Of a stretch of 64,000 nt of DNA, positions 1 to 11,532 are shown piece by piece; position 1 is the first letter of the stretch, and each line of letters opens with the position of its first letter. The notes under the pieces are model-generated. The model was not told the origin of the DNA. It was given only the letters and a program-made list of their open reading frames with translations, and did no database searches. This DNA is from Antedon bifida (Eukaryota > Echinodermata > Crinoidea > Comatulida > Antedonidae), in the NCBI GenBank assembly GCA_963402885.1, contig OY727099.1, positions 26,617,001-26,681,000 of the forward strand, written 5' to 3'. A program made the translations under genes and the position numbers.

Positions 1-1198
1 AAAAAAGAATGAATAAAATCAAAACGGTACTGGGTATGACCTAGTGGGTGGGGCAGGGGAAATTATTCCAAATGGGGGTGGGGCTTTATTGAAATATACA
101 CAATAGGCCTATTGGTACATCCGGGTCTTAACGGGATACAGATATCGCGCTATAAGACCTGCCAGCTAACTCAACAAATCGGCTATCTGGGTTTCACCCG
201 ATTTCAAAAAAAGGTCTTATCATCAGTTCTCCCGAATACCAATTATTATATACTGATTTTACAATTTTTCTGGAATATATTTATGAATATTTAATTTGAT
301 CTTTATTATTTTACAGTGGTCTGAAAATAAACAAAAAAGCAAAAATGAACATTGCCACCAACGGAGTTTGATAAAATAAAATTTTGTTAGGATAGAATTG
401 TATGATGTATACATTTATTTAAAATTTCTGACGTTATGGTTAGATAACTATTTTTATATAAATGATGAGATATAATTAAATTGATCATTACAAATTCACC
501 GTACTAAATATTATTGATAATATTTGTTAGTATTAACTTTATAATGAGAGTAAAAGATATGGGAGAAAAGCAAAGAGATAATATAATGGAGCGGTTGTTT
601 CAGAATATACAATAACAACAAGTATTATTAAGTTGAAATATTTTAGGCGATCTTATCAAATCAAAGGTCAAGTGCTTTCAGCCTGCCATGTTTTGATATT
701 CCAACCACAATTTGCTTTATTTTAACTGAAGTATATTCAATATTGACCTACAACTTTTTAATTGTTGTTGTTTACTGTACAGTATCATGTTTTTGCATAT
801 TTTGTTGTTATTTCTTTTGAAGGCACCTTCCACTTGGTCGAGTGCCACTGTTGTAAAAGTGTAAACTCCAAATAAATTATTATTATCTTTGCTTTAGCCA
901 ATCAACAGCTAAAGAATATTTTGGAAAGTCCAACTAATTATTTTTAGAATTTAGAAAATTCTTTTCTGGTTTTCTGTGCACAGATTATAGTAGCTCAAAT
1001 TTTACAATATTACTGTAACATCTAGTTGCTTTTGTCACTTTTGATTCATATTTCTGTTACTTATTTTATCGTAGTAAGTATTATAATATGGTTTTGTTTT
1101 GTACTTATTATAATGTCATTCACCTTTGCACTGTAATAATTCAGATAGGTATACAATTCAGATTATTTACACACTTATAGTTGTTTCATTTTTCACAG
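1..1198. other. Upstream region of the first TRIM-NHL gene, no gene seen
   Basis: AT-rich sequence with no convincing exon. It must hold the 5' non-coding exon and promoter of the TRIM gene that follows, because that gene's ATG directly follows a splice acceptor. A donor-like 'gtaagta' lies near 1074 and could end such an exon, but this is weak. Confidence 0.4.
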
Positions 1199-3343
1199 AT
1201 GTCGGAACAAAAAGCCTTACAATTCTTAGACAAGAATGATCTTGAATGTGCAATCTGTCTAGAAAGACTGACAGAACCAAAAACACTTGAGTGTCTCCAT
1301 AGTTACTGCTTTCATTGCCTGCAGAGTTTGATTAAAACAAGCGGCAAATTAAAGTGTCCAAAATGTTGCAAGATGTACGATGACCTAAATCAAGTTGATT
1401 TAAACAATTTTACTCCCAATGAAATGTTAAGTTATCAAGTTAAATATGTTAAGAAGATTGAAACTGAAAAACCATCAGAATGCCCAAGCTGTGACAATCA
1501 ACCTGAATACTACTGTCCTGAATGTCAAATCTATCAATGTGGACAATGTATCAAAGTACATACAATAATTCCTTCATTGAAAGACCATTCATTGTACACT
1601 TTGGATAAAAGTGATCTGCCAAATAAATGTAAAATTCATGGAGCTTGCATGCTTGAATTTTATTGCAGAAGTTGCTCTAAAAGTGGATGCAAAAAATGTG
1701 AACATGTTCTTAGTTGTTATAAAAATGAACATAATGTGATTCCATTTACGATTGCTGTAGATGAATTTAATCGAAATGCTACAAAAGTTATGAAATGTGC
1801 CAAAGAAATTAAAGATAAACTAGAAGGAACACGTGACACCATCCTTAAAGAAAAATCAGACATGGAATCTGAATTTAAATTATGCAGAAAAGCGATTGAA
1901 TTACAAGAAGAAAACATTATTAAAAAGGTTCAGGAGAAAACTAGAGCTCTAATCACAGATCTTGAAAAGATCTACAAAGAAAACAAAGAGGTTGTTGATG
2001 ATCGAGTTAGAAATATTGAATTAAAGTTGATGAAAGTTAATGAGATGTTGCCATTAATTAACACAATGATGAACCAACCAGAAGAAAGAGAAACACTTAA
2101 ATCCCACGAGGCAAATGTCAATGTTGTTAAAGATGAAGTTTTGAAACCAAATTTTCATGAATCAATTTTTAAGAGAATTCTGATACATAGTTTCATTCCA
2201 TTTAGAAACTTGGATGACATGATAAATTTAGAAGGAATTGGAAAAATTGGTGAATGTTTGTATGAGGTTGCTAAAGGTGACAGACTTTTTACACTCCCAA
2301 GGGGACAGAAATTTGCAGTGAAAGTGTCGTCAAGTTCAGTAGGAAGTGAAACTTCTCTATTGTCTGCCACTTTAATTAATGAATCGGGTGAAGAATTCGC
2401 AACTGAGGTAAAATACCAGGGAAGTGGAGAGTATAAAATAACAGGAAGACCCAATAATGGAGGAGACTGGAAGGTGGAGATCACTTGTAGAGCAGAAGAA
2501 ATCAAAGGATCACCAGTGAATATAAAGGTGGAAGCAACAGGACTTGTACACATCATTGACAACATACAGCTTCAACAAGTAGATAAGAACAAAGTACTAG
2601 ATGTAATATCAGATAAAGATGGATTTTTAATTGTATCTAGTGTTAGCAAACATGTATTGAAGCTAAATCAAGACTATTTATTCATCGGTAACATGAAGGT
2701 ACCAAACAATGTACATGTTTTTTGTATGCATCAAATGGGTGATGGCCACATTGTGCATAGTGACTTCTTAAAAAAAACTGTTGTCATGTGTGATGATCAA
2801 TTTCAACAAATCAGTACATTTGGTAAAGGAACATTAAAACAGCCATGTGGCTTAACAGTGAATAAGGAAACTAGAACCCTGTATGTTGCAGATTGCACCT
2901 GTCATTGTGTGTTTAAGTTCAATGTTGATAATGGTGAACTTCTTGGTCAAATAGGTTCACCGGGCAGCAAAGGCAGCCAAATGAATCAACCATATGGTGT
3001 TACAGTGACAAAGGAAGGAAATCTGATTGTAGCAGACTGTGGAAATCACAGAATACAAATGTTTGATGCAAATGATAAGTTTATGAGGATTCTTGTAGGT
3101 AGGGGTATGAACGATGGTTATGTTGATAGTCCCCATCATATTGTTATAGATTCTGAGGAAAATATGCTGGTATCAAGTAATAACAAATTACAGCTATTTG
3201 ATAAAACTGGATTTTTTATCAAGAGGATAGACTGTAATGGTAGATTAAGCGCTCCCCTCGGAATTACAATAGTCTCTAACCAGCCAAGACGAGTAGCTGT
3301 AGCAAACTATGCGGCAAACAATGTAGCAATATACAATTATTAA
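1199..3343 (+). CDS. TRIM-NHL E3 ubiquitin ligase-like protein, copy 1 (TRIM2/3/71-type architecture)
   Basis: Predicted 714-residue protein. Seen: a RING finger with all eight ligands (C17, C20, C32, H34, C37, C40, C53, C56), B-box 1 (C95 to about H130), B-box 2 (from C144), a charged coiled coil (about 195-300), a filamin/ABP280 domain (about 365-455, with the 'GSPVNIKV' end) and NHL beta-propeller repeats to the C-terminus. Known of the family: RING ubiquitin ligases whose NHL propeller binds protein or RNA. The whole CDS is one exon. The ATG at 1199 was chosen because it sits directly after a 'tttcacag' acceptor and aligns with 'MSxQKAFQF' in the three paralogues. The filamin start differs from the others ('LPRGQ' instead of 'VTKGQ'). 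A role in innate immunity or lineage-specific regulation is inference. Confidence 0.9.
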   Translation: MSEQKALQFLDKNDLECAICLERLTEPKTLECLHSYCFHCLQSLIKTSGKLKCPKCCKMYDDLNQVDLNNFTPNEMLSYQVKYVKKIETEKPSECPSCDNQPEYYCPECQIYQCGQCIKVHTIIPSLKDHSLYTLDKSDLPNKCKIHGACMLEFYCRSCSKSGCKKCEHVLSCYKNEHNVIPFTIAVDEFNRNATKVMKCAKEIKDKLEGTRDTILKEKSDMESEFKLCRKAIELQEENIIKKVQEKTRALITDLEKIYKENKEVVDDRVRNIELKLMKVNEMLPLINTMMNQPEERETLKSHEANVNVVKDEVLKPNFHESIFKRILIHSFIPFRNLDDMINLEGIGKIGECLYEVAKGDRLFTLPRGQKFAVKVSSSSVGSETSLLSATLINESGEEFATEVKYQGSGEYKITGRPNNGGDWKVEITCRAEEIKGSPVNIKVEATGLVHIIDNIQLQQVDKNKVLDVISDKDGFLIVSSVSKHVLKLNQDYLFIGNMKVPNNVHVFCMHQMGDGHIVHSDFLKKTVVMCDDQFQQISTFGKGTLKQPCGLTVNKETRTLYVADCTCHCVFKFNVDNGELLGQIGSPGSKGSQMNQPYGVTVTKEGNLIVADCGNHRIQMFDANDKFMRILVGRGMNDGYVDSPHHIVIDSEENMLVSSNNKLQLFDKTGFFIKRIDCNGRLSAPLGITIVSNQPRRVAVANYAANNVAIYNY

Positions 3344-3461
3344 AAACCAATGCATTCTAACCATGTTAAACTTTAGGAAAGTGACAAATTCAACTTAAAT
3401 TAATTACTAATTTTTACAAATAATGTCAATAGTATTATTCTCAACTTAATAAATAAATAAC

Positions 3462-3467
3462 AATAAA
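3462..3467 (+). terminator. Poly(A) signal AATAAA of TRIM copy 1
   Basis: AATAAA lies about 120 bp after the stop codon. The 3' UTR before it closely matches the one after TRIM copy 2, including the AATAAA, which supports copies 1 and 2 being a duplicated pair. Confidence 0.6.
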
Positions 3468-3530
3468 GCTGTTAGATACTTTAAACATTCATACTGTATA
3501 TGTATTATCAATTTTCTAATCAATGATGTA

Positions 3531-3774
3531 AAGAATTCTTGTAGGCAGGGGTTGTGCAGATGGTTATGTTGTCATCATTATGTAGTCATCGACTCTGATG
3601 AAAAAATATTGGTATCGAGTAATCACAAACTACAATTATTTGATTTTTTTTATGAAGCGAATAGATGATGGTGGGTTAAACACTCCTCTTGGAATTGCTG
3701 TCATCTCTAACCAACCAAGAAGGGTAGCTGTAGCAAACTGGGAGACCAACAATGTAAAAATATACAATTATTAA
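3531..3774 (+). pseudogene. TRIM-NHL 3'-end fragment
   Basis: Decayed copy of the last NHL repeats. It starts at the 'ILVGRG' equivalent and ends in the family's 'KIYNY-stop' terminus. It has an internal stop and a frameshift near 3640-3650. The end ('VANWETNNVKIYNY') is closest to TRIM copy 3, so it is the remnant of a lost cluster member and not a duplicate of the gene just upstream. Confidence 0.8.
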
Positions 3775-3867
3775 AACCCTGTGCCAGTATATTCAATGTA
3801 ACTTTCAATATAAACTATAAACATCATTTTTATAAGGAGGACTAATGAAGATGTTTTAAATGTCAAA

Positions 3868-3904
3868 CAGTGGTGCAAACAATGTAACAATATATAATTA
3901 TTAA
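3868..3904 (+). pseudogene. Minute TRIM-NHL C-terminal remnant
   Basis: About 37 bp matching the very end of the TRIM coding region ('GANNVTIYNY-stop'). It is the second remnant in tandem after copy 1. Confidence 0.55.
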
Positions 3905-3983
3905 AGATCATTTCACATTTTAAACTTTGGGCAAGTATATTCAATTTCAATATTTACTCAACTTTTTTTTTTATTTTCCCAGT

Positions 3984-4196
3984 AGTGGAGCTGTAGCTTG
4001 GTGGTTAACGTGCTTGCCGTCCAATCCCAAGGTCCGCGATCCTTGACCTTGTACTAGGGTTGTAACTCGCGACTCTTTCAACTCAACTCCCTAAGCCTCA
4101 ATTGAGACTTAGTCTATAAGCACGATTATCCATCCTGTAATTGGCGAGTTACTCGTTTATTGGATGAGTATGAAATAATAATTAAAAAAAAAAAAA
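3984..4196 (+). mobile_element. tRNA-derived SINE, family 1
   Basis: The head resembles a tRNA gene with an A-box-like stretch ('TAGCTTGGTGGTTAACG') and a B-box-like stretch ('GGTCCGCGATCC'). An unrelated body with 'taattggcgagttactcg' follows and the element ends in an A-rich tail. Related copies lie in reverse orientation near 27.6-27.9 kb and 36.5 kb. Confidence 0.7.
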
Positions 4197-5320
4197 TTTC
4201 AGATGCCAACATTTTAAAGGACTAAAATTGAAGTTGTAAATGTAAAATAATGTTACAATACACTGTCTGTCAAACCTGTCCAAGAAAAATCCATATTATT
4301 ATGCGTCACTGGACACAACTTTACTGCATGAAAGTGATACACCAGAGAGGTACCAGTTGTGTTTTGATACAAATTATATTGCATCATATAGTACATTTTC
4401 TCTTGTAATAAACTTAAAATTTAAAATTTTGTAAATGTTACATGCACAGAAGGTGACCAAGAAGGCGAGCTCTGTTCATCTGGCCTATCTAATTAGTGTA
4501 TTTTAATTGTAAATTGTTTTTAGAATACAAACATCCTCACAACTGTGTTGATTTGTTAACATCGCTGGAAAGAGTTAAATCTGTTCATACACTTCTGAGT
4601 AATATTTCTATCAGCTACTGTATTAAATCATAATAGGGAACTACTTTAGGAATCCTATTGTGTTGACAAGTAGAATTACTTTGTTACTGGGTTATCATAG
4701 CAACATCTGTTTGGGCAGCCATACTGTATGTAGACTGTAATGTATAGAAAAAACAATAGAAGCAAACAGCATTACTAATTCACAAATAACTACAGTATAT
4801 GGAAATTCCGTTCAACACCAAAATCAATAATACTAATATAGTAACATACCCTCTTCACTGTAGCATTTTTCAACAATTTGTGTACACAACAGTCAGGAAA
4901 AAAATGGCAAAAGGTTTCCTACTTTCTAGGATTTTTATCAGATAATCTATATTGTAATATGACGACAGTCCTGATTTTGCCATTGTTCCTTTAACTGACA
5001 ATACAGTATAGGCCATCAGCTGTAGCCTGTATTGTTTCATCCCGTTCCAGTGGAAGTGGCACTACATAATTTCACTTGAAACATATTGTAAATAAAATAG
5101 TTAAATAAAATATAAAAGTTCTTTTTACGATATTCTGTAGTTTTTGCGTAATTTTAATATAAAATTCGGACTATTTTTTTCAAAACACATTAACAAATTT
5201 TCATACGCCGACGTGGTTTTTAGGTCACGTGATTGCATTCAACCAATAACAATTAAGATTGTCCGTCACGCTTCATCTACTTTAACCATAACACACACTA
5301 GCTGTCAACATGGACGAAGC
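4197..5320. other. Intergenic region, no gene; contains a diverged duplication
   Basis: No exon recognised. About 4520-4640 matches 15064-15180 ('atacaaacatcctcac', 'cttctgagtaat', 'atcagcta'), so it belongs to the segment duplicated together with the TRIM genes. Confidence 0.5.
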
Positions 5321-5530
5321 ATGCGAGCAGACAAAGAAAAAAAACGCAAACATTCGACAGAATTTAAGTGTATTATACATTTAGAATCCGTTGTATCAGA
5401 AAAGGTAAGCCCGTTTACAAATGTACGGTGGAAAAGGGTAACAGAATGTGCCAGTAAATGGCAAAAATTGGATGGTTATGACCGTATCCTAGCCGAAGCC
5501 TCACGTCATCTATTTGAAGGTAGTTTTGAA

Positions 5531-6473
5531 GGGTCCTCCTAAATACCAAGACCTACCAAGACCTACCAAGAACTACCAAGACCTACCAAGAACTACCAAG
5601 ACCTGTCAATTTAAAGTGTTAATTTAACGAAATATGATATATATAGACTTCTAATAGCATTTCCAACAATAAAACCTTAATTTTAGCGCGATATAGACAC
5701 CAAAAATGTTAAATAATCGACAAGCTTCGCGTTCGCGAAACGAACTGAGTTGATGCATACATTGCGTCACAAATGTCCGTATTGCGTCAACTAGTATGAC
5801 CTACCAAGAACTACCAAGACCTGTCAATTTAAAGTGTTATTTTAACGAAATATAATATATATAGACTTCTAATAGCATTTCCAACAATTAAACCTCAATT
5901 TCAGCGCGATATAGACACCAAAAATGTTACGAAAATGTTAAATAATCGACAAGCTTCGTGAAATGAACTGAGTTGTTGATGCATACATTGCGTCACAAAT
6001 GTCCGTATTGCGTCAACTAGTATGGCTCACTGACACTCGACGCAGTTCTCCTGTCATAGGCCTACTGGGTCGTAGGCCTACATTTAACATTTTTGGTGTC
6101 TATATCGCGCTACAATTGAGGTTTTATTGTTTGAAAAGCTATTAGAAGTCTATATATATTATATTTCGTTAAAATAACACTTTAAATTGACAGGTCTTGG
6201 TAGTTCTTGGTAGGTCATACTAGTTGACGCAATACGGACATTTGTGACGCAATGTATGCATCAACTCAGTTCGTTTCGCGAACGCGAAGCTTGTCGATTA
6301 TTTAACATTTTTGGTGTCTATATAGCGCTAAAATTGAGGTTTTATTGTTGGAAATGCTATTAGAAGTCTATATATATCATATTTCGTTAAATTAACACTT
6401 TAAATTGACAGGTCTTGGTAGGTCTTGGTAGTTCTTGGTAGGTCTTGGTAGGTCTTGGTATTTAGGAGGACCC
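5531..6473. mobile_element. Foldback DNA transposon (943 bp) with 8-bp target duplication
   Basis: Both ends are inverted copies beginning GGGTCCTCCTAAATACC. The flanks are a direct 8-bp repeat, GTTTTGAA (5523-5530 and 6474-6481). Each arm starts with a 10-bp minisatellite (taccaagacc, about six copies) and holds a block of about 230 bp with the word 'tagcgcgatatagacacc'. The left arm carries two successive copies of the block, and the right arm is almost their reverse complement around a centre near 6010-6080. There is no coding capacity, so it is non-autonomous. An 8-bp duplication with ends starting GG is reminiscent of Merlin, but hAT and P-type elements also make 8-bp duplications. Confidence 0.9.
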
Positions 6474-7364
6474 GTTTTGAAGGCCTACATAATGAAGGGT
6501 TTCACCCAACATGCTACCGACGGTTTATTGACAAGACACGAATTGTTAAAGCTGTTAAAAGATGTGAAAATAAGATTTCTAGTTCTAGTAGTGAAAGTAG
6601 TAAAGGTAGTAGTGATGAAGGCTTGTATCCAACAACAACGAAAAAACTACGATCATCTTCGGTACTGGCCTCGTCCATCACCAGCAGGGTGCCTTATCCA
6701 AGGTCGTCATCATCTAGGCCTAGTCGCTCAGTCTTACCAGCTGTTTGCATAATTTGCAACAAGGTTGATTGCTACATAACAGTCTATCATAAACGCAAGA
6801 AGGACAAACTGTGTCAAGCAGAAACTAAAGATGGAGGTATGTGACACCATTGATTGATTGTTTTTAGGTGACCTCGATACATAATAGCATTACAGTATTT
6901 TGCATTACAGTAATAAAAATCCTACAAATATTTCTACTGTTGTGAATTCCCAGTTTGGGATAATACAGTTTTTAGAATAAAATTTGAATAAATAATGATA
7001 AAATGATGACAGAATTGTTATGCATTAAGTAATTCTTATTTTACTTTATTTGTCTTTATTTGTATCTTAAGGACTTTTACGCCAAGCTGCAGAAGCTAAA
7101 ACTGATGAAAATGTGTTGATACACATACGGGACAAGGACTGTGTAGCATTAGAAGTTCGCTACCATCGTTCTTGCTACAGGCATTATACTAGATTTCTGT
7201 CAAGGAGGACAGGTAGTCATAAGTAAGTACTGTACATTATTACCATAGTTGTGCTATACATAGTATTAAATAAACACCCCAAGTGGACAGCAACCTTATG
7301 ATCAAGAGACTGTCTCACTACACGACTATTGCATTTTCAAAGTGTATTATCTATCTTTTTTTAG

Positions 7365-9615
7365 AACGGATGCTTCACTAAAACCAGAGTATGATGCATC
7401 ATATCAAGTTTTCAAGCAAACAGTCATTCAGGAGCGTCTCATAAAAAATCAAGACATTTTAAGGATGCGGAAATTGGTACAATTGTTTACAAAGATTGTT
7501 AAACAGCATGAAGGGCTTGAAATGATTAATGAATGGACAGTGCAGCGGCAAGATCGACACCCATTTGCTTCCATTGCATGTGACCAAACAATTGAACAAA
7601 CCTGTAACCGCGATTCAAAAACGAGAGGTGGAATAAGCACTTACACACTCAATCGTGGTGCTGTTCACAGGTGGATCCTGTCACAACCGCAGCGAGCCGC
7701 TATTACAAGACAGTGTGAAGATATGGTAGGACTGCATGCTGTTGACAGAACTCCAAAAGAGTTAGATGAATCAAAGACAAAGAGAGATAACAAAACTGTG
7801 ATGGCAATCATGAGTACCCTTGACAGCATGGTCAATCCATTTGATTGTTGCTCAAATGAAGAGTTAGTCTGCATAAGTTCAGGAGTTGTGGCCACTGATA
7901 CAGTGAGGAATGATCTTAGCAGTGCCCTAGATCAAGGCGAAAAGGCAGCTGATACCTATTTTAGTCAACGACTGATTGACAATGAAGTTGATATACACTC
8001 ACCCATTAAAAGTTTAAAACTGAAGACGTTTACAGAGAATGCAAACGTTAAAACAAATAAAAGTGGAAAAGAAAGCTCTCAAAATGCCAGAAAATTATTT
8101 GCTCGCCTATTAATTGCTGGACAAACGCGGAACATCGACCTTCCTGAGATTTTGAAATACTCCTTGGGTAACGTATCATTTCCTTTGGCTAATCTTAATG
8201 GAACACTAGCTAAAACAAACAAAGCTGCACTTATGCATGCAATTGAAACAAAATCCGATAAATGTCTAGTTGAACAACCTCCAGAAAATAGTGCAATGAT
8301 GATAGATGGGATGGCGTTAATTCAATCTCTATCCATGGTTCCCAGTACATTTGGAGAACTAGCTGATAGTATTTTATCGCAAGTTATTCTTCTTGGTGTT
8401 AAACACAAGTGTACGCGTGTTGACTTTGTGACAGATAGATATCCTTCTGTAAGCATCAAGAATGTCGAGCGCTTACGTAGAGCCGAGAGTGGATCGCAAG
8501 TGGTTCAGATTCACCACAAGGACCAAAAAACTCCAAAGCAATGGAAAAAGTTTTTGTCAGATGGAAGCAACAAAGAATCTCTTGTTGAATTTTTATTTTT
8601 GATGTGGAAAGAGATGTTTTGCAAGACCAATACTGACATTACATTATACATTACCCATGGAGACAAATGTCATTTATTTTATTTTGAAGACGGTTCCTGT
8701 ACAATAACGCAATGTGAGGAGCTAACATGCGACCATGAAGAGGCAGATACCCGTTTATTTCTTCATGCTAAACATGCTGCTAAAAGCCACATCAACATAG
8801 TTATAAGAAGCCCAGACACAGATGTCAACATCATAGCACTTTCTCTAATGGATAGTTTACCTGCTCACCTTTATTTTATGACAGGTACCGGAAAGAACTC
8901 TCGGATTATAGATTTAGAGGAAATTGGATCTATATTCAATCCAAGCATTTGCGAAGCGTTAATTGGCCTGCATGTGTTTACTGGCTCTGACACTACAAGT
9001 GCCTTTTATGGCAAAGGGAAAAAAAAAGCACTGGCACTTGCTTTAGAAAATGAAGAATATATAGAAGCCTTTAGAGACATTGGCAGAGAATTTACTCTCA
9101 AGCAGGAGATTATCGACACACTTGAGTCGTTTGTGTGTATGCTCTATGGACAAGCTTCTACGAGTGTTAATGACACAAGATACAAAGTTTTCTGTCTGTC
9201 ATCCTCAGCTACAGAACAAAGTCTACCACCAACAAGGGACGCTCTCATCCAGCATTGTAAACGCTGTAATTATCAGGCTGCAATCCATAGGCGATCATTC
9301 CAACAATGTATCCATGCCCCGTCTCCAGTTGGACATGGATGGCAAATGAAGGACAAACAGCTTGCAATCACATGGATAACAAATCCACCAGCTCCTAAGG
9401 TCCTATTACAGTCAATTCACTGCAGCTGTAAAGTGGGAAATTGTGAAAAAGGAAGATGTTCCTGTTTGAAATCTGGATTACCATGTACAGACTTATGTAA
9501 ATGTAAAAACTGCCAAAACATAAAAACACCCCCTACCGATTCAATGAATGATAATGAAGATTATAATATTAGTGATGACGAGTCGGATGATGATCTAGAA
9601 TATTATGATCTATGA
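7365..9615 (+). CDS. Main exon: FEN1/PIN-superfamily-like domain plus CXC (tesmin/TSO1-like) cysteine cluster
   Basis: About 750 residues in one exon. Motifs in the order of a FEN1/XPG/PIN nuclease: an acidic first strand ('MMIDGMAL', near 8300), 'HEEADTRL' (near 8735), 'RSPDTDV' (near 8810) and 'FTGSDTTSAFYGKGKKKAL' (8978-9035), which resembles the FEN1 G-S-D acidic site followed by the helix-turn-helix 'GIGPKRAL' region. The order and spacing of the acidic residues are what I see; assignment to the fold is inference. The C-terminus has a cysteine cluster (CSCKVGNCEKGRCSCLKSG, then CTDLCKCKNC; 9418-9520) like one CXC repeat of tesmin/TSO1 proteins, often DNA-binding, followed by a very acidic tail. 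The exon is intact even though exon 1 is interrupted. Confidence 0.7.
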
Positions 9616-10740
9616 AGAAAAACAGTTACATTATAAATATTATAAGTTTTACATCCGGGTATGAAGCGTCTCACATACACACAGAGCCAAGATATAAGGA
9701 GCTTGGACTTGCACAGTGTATGGACTCTAACCTTACGGTTTTCATTAAATAGATCATTCCATGCTATCCATTCTAAATATCTTATTTTTCAAACTCTTGC
9801 ATTCTTCTTACTCATCTCATTCATTTTTGTCTTGGTGAAAAGGGAGGGTATTTTATATTCCTCCCCTGAGTTTATAGCCTCTCTACCCGAACATGAACAC
9901 AAAAAACGAGCTTTATAGAATAATGAAAACTGTCAAAAGTACGTTTTTAATCAATTTTTATCGTCTTTATATTGCCATTTTGTTACTTCTTTATATATTT
10001 AAATTACTTTTTTAAAATGTAAAACAACGAATGCAAATATGGTTTTAACAACAACAAAATCAATCATTTTATGTATTTATAGGAAATGTTTTTATTACAA
10101 CTACTTTCAACGTCTGTTACTCTGTATAACATAACTGTATAATGAGAACTTAAAAGTTTTGTAGGAAAATGTCAATAGAGGGCGTCATCAAATGTATGGA
10201 AGGCCACTGCAACCGACCAAAAAAAAATCACAATTTTCTTTGTTTCTTATTATTTTTCATTTTTTAAAACCAAACCAACTGTTTATATTTAGTACATAAC
10301 AATATGTTTATAATGTATATACAATTAACCGATTCGTTCGTTTTTTTTATTGCTGTATTCTAGTAATAAGCCAACGGCGGCAGCACCGTATCATACAATT
10401 TGCATCGCGACGCCATTTACTCGATGTAAACATTCACGGCAGAAGGTCTAACAACTCGCACTTTTTCAGTTACTGTTATTTTAAGGATTTTTACATTTGA
10501 AATTTAACATTTTGGATTTGTGATATAAACTGTGTTTGGAATACGTGTTAAAAATTTCAAATGCTAAAGGTATTTATAAATAAAGTTACAGCTACCCAAA
10601 CATGGGCTCAGACCTCAAAATAGGCCTTTTTTATGGTACCATCACGAGTTTAAATCACTCCTGACAAAAAACAGCAGCATGTTTTTTAAAGAAACTTTAA
10701 CATAACATGTATAAAGGGTTAAATTATCAGTATTTGCTTT
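9616..10740. other. Intergenic region, no gene supported
   Basis: 3' flank of the nuclease-like gene and upstream region of TRIM copy 2. An open frame at 9661-9918 has no recognisable domain and unconvincing composition. The short CG-richer stretch at 10365-10450 could be promoter sequence. Confidence 0.4.
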
Positions 10741-10744
10741 CAAA

Positions 10745-10829
10745 AAGTAGTGCCGCCGTTACTGGAACGAAAGTCATTTTCTAGCCACTTTTTGAGTTAC
10801 AGCTGATGGCCTAGTACTGCCAAGATAAA
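10745..10829 (+). other. Probable 5' non-coding exon of TRIM copy 2
   Basis: Ends at a strong donor (caagataaa|gtaagtac) that is conserved at the matching place upstream of TRIM copy 3. The exon start is a guess. The implied intron is 10830-11532 (703 bp), ending at the acceptor that abuts the ATG. Confidence 0.4.
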
Positions 10830-11532
10830 GTAAGTACAGTAGTCAGTATTCATACAATTACCAATCAATAAAGATATTCAAGACCTTGTCAATAGGCATT
10901 ACCTATTGTTATATTATGTAGCCTAGTATATGTTCTGTACTGTATGATGTACAGTATGGATATGTCTTGCTGGCTAAGTATATGTACAGAAATGACATGT
11001 GTTGGCTAAGTGAATAAACATAGTGTACAAATAATCCTAAGATAACTTCATCAATGTACACTGCACATTGAACTGACTAATACGGAGTAGACTTTGACTT
11101 ATTTGGACACCGACATTGTTTATGAAAGCATATTGAGAATTGAAGAAACAAAAAGGCAACAGTATAACGATTTCCTGACACCCTGGACCCTCTCCACTTT
11201 TTTTTTAAGGTAATAAATGTTGTCTATCAATACCAATGGTGTACCTTTCTCCATATAATACAGTTAACTTTGCACCCATCCAAATTAAATCATGCATACA
11301 ACTTAGTTATTAAGGTTAAAATGATTCTGCACAATCTTAGTGACCTTTGCTTAGGAGCTGTCTATGTTTTTCTTCAAACATTTATAAACGTTACTAGTTA
11401 AGATGATAATAAAGACAATTTCAGGAAAAAAGATTTTGTAGTAAACTTGTCTGATTAAAGTTAACAAATTCAGTTGAAAAATTCTTAAAGAGTTTACCAA
11501 CAAATATTTAATCATTTTCATTTTTTTTACAG

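Larger units (their letters stand above)
5321..9615 (+). pseudogene. Three-exon gene for a FEN1/PIN-like, CXC-tailed protein, exon 1 split by a transposon
   Basis: Exons: 5321-6836 (containing the insertion 5531-6473 plus one copy of its 8-bp duplication), 7072-7222 and 7365-9615. Junction phases fit (G|GA, AA|A). Without the insertion, exon 1 reads straight through from 'HLFEGSFEG' into 'FHPTCYRRFID'. The N-terminal part carries Cys/His pairs (CIIxxE, HPTCYRRF, CIICNK, YHRSCYRHY) that look like zinc ligands. With the insertion, translation stops at 5540-5542, eleven bases into the element, so this allele is probably null unless the element is spliced out or a shorter product starts downstream. 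The start at 5321 is the in-frame ATG; an earlier ATG at 5310 is out of frame and short. The family looks multi-copy in invertebrates and may be transposon-derived; this is recall, not tested. Confidence 0.75.

Noticed and set aside
6435..6752. 105-residue plus-strand open frame overlapping the foldback's right end
   Set aside because: Out of frame with the recognised zinc-ligand protein at 6455-6836 and starts inside the transposon.
9661..9918. 85-residue open frame after the nuclease-like gene
   Set aside because: No domain, no family resemblance; begins just after a stop in AT-rich flank.
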